Positions 62,418 through 64,000 of a DNA stretch of 64,000 nucleotides are shown one piece after another. The notes under the pieces were generated by a model. The model did no database searches. It saw only the letters and a program-made list of their open reading frames with translations, and was not told the origin of the DNA. The translations under genes and the position numbers were made by a program. Source of the stretch: an uncultured Ruminococcus sp. (GTDB lineage: Bacteria > Bacillota > Clostridia > Oscillospirales > Acutalibacteraceae); the NCBI GenBank assembly GCA_900543095.1, contig UQQD01000005.1:1-64000 (forward strand), read 5' to 3'. Within the stretch, counting starts at the first letter, position 1. Each line of letters starts with the position of its first letter.

Positions 62418-64000
62418 TTATTTTTCTTCCTTCTTGTTAGATTTACAGGTGTAACTGTAGTGAAAATATTCGCCCAGGTCAATTTCGATGATTTCGTGAC
62501 TGACGTGACGTTTACTTACAGGCACAGGTTTCATATAATCACCGTAAAGATAGGTTAAGTATTTGTCATATTCTTTGGGCACGGGCATTTTTGTATCACA
62601 AAAATCCACCCACAAAACCTCATCAAGCCATTTTGCGGGGAAAGAGCCGTTGTAAATATTTCTGCCCATACTGTCAAAAAGATAATCGGCATTTTTCTTG
62701 TTCTTATATTTTGAAATCAAATGATTTTGCATTTTTTCAAGAAATTTAAGCGGAAGTAACTTTTTGAGGATATTTGCAAACGCAGACGCAAAGCCGCTGT
62801 TTGCATCAATTTTTGAACCCCGCCACTTGTTAAGCACAAGCGTTCTGAGGCTTGTGGTAAGCTTTATGTGGAGTTTTCTTAAAAGCCTGTTGTTTGAAGT
62901 TTTGTCCTGAGCAAGTATATCGAGAAATACTCCGTTATGAACGTCGCTGAAATTCGATGTAAACTCAGTTGAAAACACGGTGTTGTTTATCCGTATCTTT
63001 GTAAACGGGAAATGACTTGATTTTTCGGTGTTCTGGTCAAAAAGGAAGCTCGGCAGTTCTTTCGGCAAAACCTCAAGAAATCTGTCATAATCCTCCCTTA
63101 GCATCATAACGTCGGCGTCATCGTCCCAGGGGATAAAGCCGTGGTGACGTATTGCGCCGAGAAGTGTTCCGCCGCCCAAAAAATACTTAATATCATATTT
63201 TTCGCAGATTCGGTCAATTTCCAACAGGAATCCCATAAGTATTTCCTGAATTACGGACAGTTTTCCGTCATAGGAATCGGAAAACATAAAAACCTCATCC
63301 GTATTTTTATATGCATAATATGCAATTAACAGTGCGTCCTTAAAGCACACGCTCGACGTCCAGCCGAGTTTTTTAAGGCGAGTATTGTTTACAGCGCAGC
63401 CCGTCGGCTGTAAACCGTCGCTGTCAACCGTAACAGAGCAGTCATCAAACAACTCGTTTACGATTGCGCAAAGTTCTGCGTTTGAGATGTTGGAATTGTC
63501 CGAACAGGCATTGTATATACCGTCGTTTATCTTATGTGCGGAAACATAGAACACGGCGTTAATAAAATCGTTTATTGATATATACGAAACGCACCTTTTA
63601 TTACCCGAAAGATGAAGCTTACCGTCTGCAATGGATTTTATCAGCGTATTTACAAAATTATCCGCCGAAAAGCCGTAAACAATATTTGAACACCTTATCA
63701 CACCTATCGAAAAGCCGTATTGATGTGACGCCGAAAAAAACAGATTTTCGACCGACTGCATCAAAAGCGCCGAAAGCGACTTTTCGGAATAATCCGAATT
63801 TCCGTATTCGTGTTCGGAGCAAACATAATTCTTAGAAAGGTTACCGTAAACAAGATTATTTGAAAGCAAAACCATATATTCGGGCTTAGTTTGCCCGATC
63901 TCATCAATAAGAGAATTTGCTTTTGAAACCCATGACTTGAAATCGTCCGAGTTTTGTGCATTGCATAAACAAAAATCAGATACTATCAGTATATCGCAAG
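62418..64000 (-). CDS. SDR-LicD fusion protein (N-terminus outside window)
   Basis: The frame stays open to the right edge, so the gene is partial; 526 residues are visible. The first part (about 240 visible residues) is an extended short-chain dehydrogenase/epimerase lacking its N-terminal Rossmann motif, which lies outside the window. IRCSNIVYGFSADN and YISINDFINAVFYV are family blocks; a canonical YxxxK site is not evident. The second part is a LicD domain with the signature GGGTLLGAIRHHGF followed by IPWDDDADV (Met63875 numbering 234-256). LicD proteins transfer phosphocholine or similar groups from CDP-activated donors to surface glycans. With the downstream CDP-glycerol-type transferase it suggests phosphodiester decoration of a cell-surface polymer. 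The fusion order is unusual to me. Confidence 0.82.
   Translation of the reverse strand, partial: CDILIVSDFCLCNAQNSDDFKSWVSKANSLIDEIGQTKPEYMVLLSNNLVYGNLSKNYVCSEHEYGNSDYSEKSLSALLMQSVENLFFSASHQYGFSIGVIRCSNIVYGFSADNFVNTLIKSIADGKLHLSGNKRCVSYISINDFINAVFYVSAHKINDGIYNACSDNSNISNAELCAIVNELFDDCSVTVDSDGLQPTGCAVNNTRLKKLGWTSSVCFKDALLIAYYAYKNTDEVFMFSDSYDGKLSVIQEILMGFLLEIDRICEKYDIKYFLGGGTLLGAIRHHGFIPWDDDADVMMLREDYDRFLEVLPKELPSFLFDQNTEKSSHFPFTKIRINNTVFSTEFTSNFSDVHNGVFLDILAQDKTSNNRLLRKLHIKLTTSLRTLVLNKWRGSKIDANSGFASAFANILKKLLPLKFLEKMQNHLISKYKNKKNADYLFDSMGRNIYNGSFPAKWLDEVLWVDFCDTKMPVPKEYDKYLTYLYGDYMKPVPVSKRHVSHEIIEIDLGEYFHYSYTCKSNKKEEK

Noticed and set aside
1..64000. CRISPR arrays, tRNA or rRNA genes, prophage or insertion sequences
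   Set aside because: I found no regular spaced repeats, no cloverleaf-like sequence in the gaps and no transposase or phage structural genes. Only the Xer-type recombinase is mobile-element-like, and it fits a chromosomal role.

Overview
The window looks like a chromosomal segment from a low-to-moderate GC Gram-positive anaerobe of class Clostridia, most likely an Oscillospirales/Ruminococcaceae-type lineage. The evidence is gene content (SepF, DivIVA, YlmE, YlmH, a YunB-like sporulation protein, a large-type GdhA), strong AGGAGG ribosome binding sites and sigma-A promoters close to consensus. The exact genus is an inference. Almost every gene is on the minus strand; the exceptions are the first two complete genes and one small regulator. 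I see no rRNA, tRNA, CRISPR array, phage or insertion sequence.

Layout, left to right. 1-1971 (plus): the tail of an unidentified gene, then an ORF that joins the N-terminus of a membrane-anchored metallophosphoesterase to the C-terminal two thirds of RadA, then a DUF6873-type gene. 1978-6424: a Xer-type recombinase, a lipoprotein, a membrane-anchored SGNH hydrolase and glutamate dehydrogenase, separated by AT-rich intergenic DNA with several palindromes. 6812-7021: a small XRE regulator. 7108-14762 is a protein quality-control block transcribed tig > clpP > clpX > lon > ysxC > lysA. 14858-21050 is rplS > lepB > rbgA > rnhB > yraN > dipeptidase > thrC > phosphoesterase. 21220-36815 is a long block starting at miaB: miaB > ylbF-like > mutS > mutL > miaA > HlyD-like > ylmE > sepF > ylmH > divIVA > ileS > lspA > rluD. 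It combines tRNA modification, mismatch repair, cell division and lipoprotein processing. 36913-40697 holds yunB, a Cys-rich acidic protein, efp, an M24 peptidase, aroQ and rpsU. 40825-58335 is a long run of information-processing genes (trmH-like > dprA > topA > trmFO > plsX > rnc > radical SAM > smc > ftsY > rdgB > yhbY > nadD > yqeK > rsfS > leuS). 58397-59531 is infC-rpmI-rplT behind a structured leader. 59726-64000 is the start of a cell-surface polymer locus (CDP-glycerol-type transferase and an SDR-LicD fusion).

Most genes are conserved housekeeping genes. The observations worth a second look are the metallophosphoesterase::RadA chimera at the left end (recombination or assembly error), a radical SAM gene that can only be completed from an ATT start codon, infC starting at ATC behind a probable L20-type attenuator, a compact structured element upstream of the Xer gene, a long interrupted inverted repeat upstream of aroQ, a yunB ribosome binding site buried in a terminator hairpin, and two unusual domain fusions in the surface-polymer locus. 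Nothing here is clearly a new defence or mobile system.
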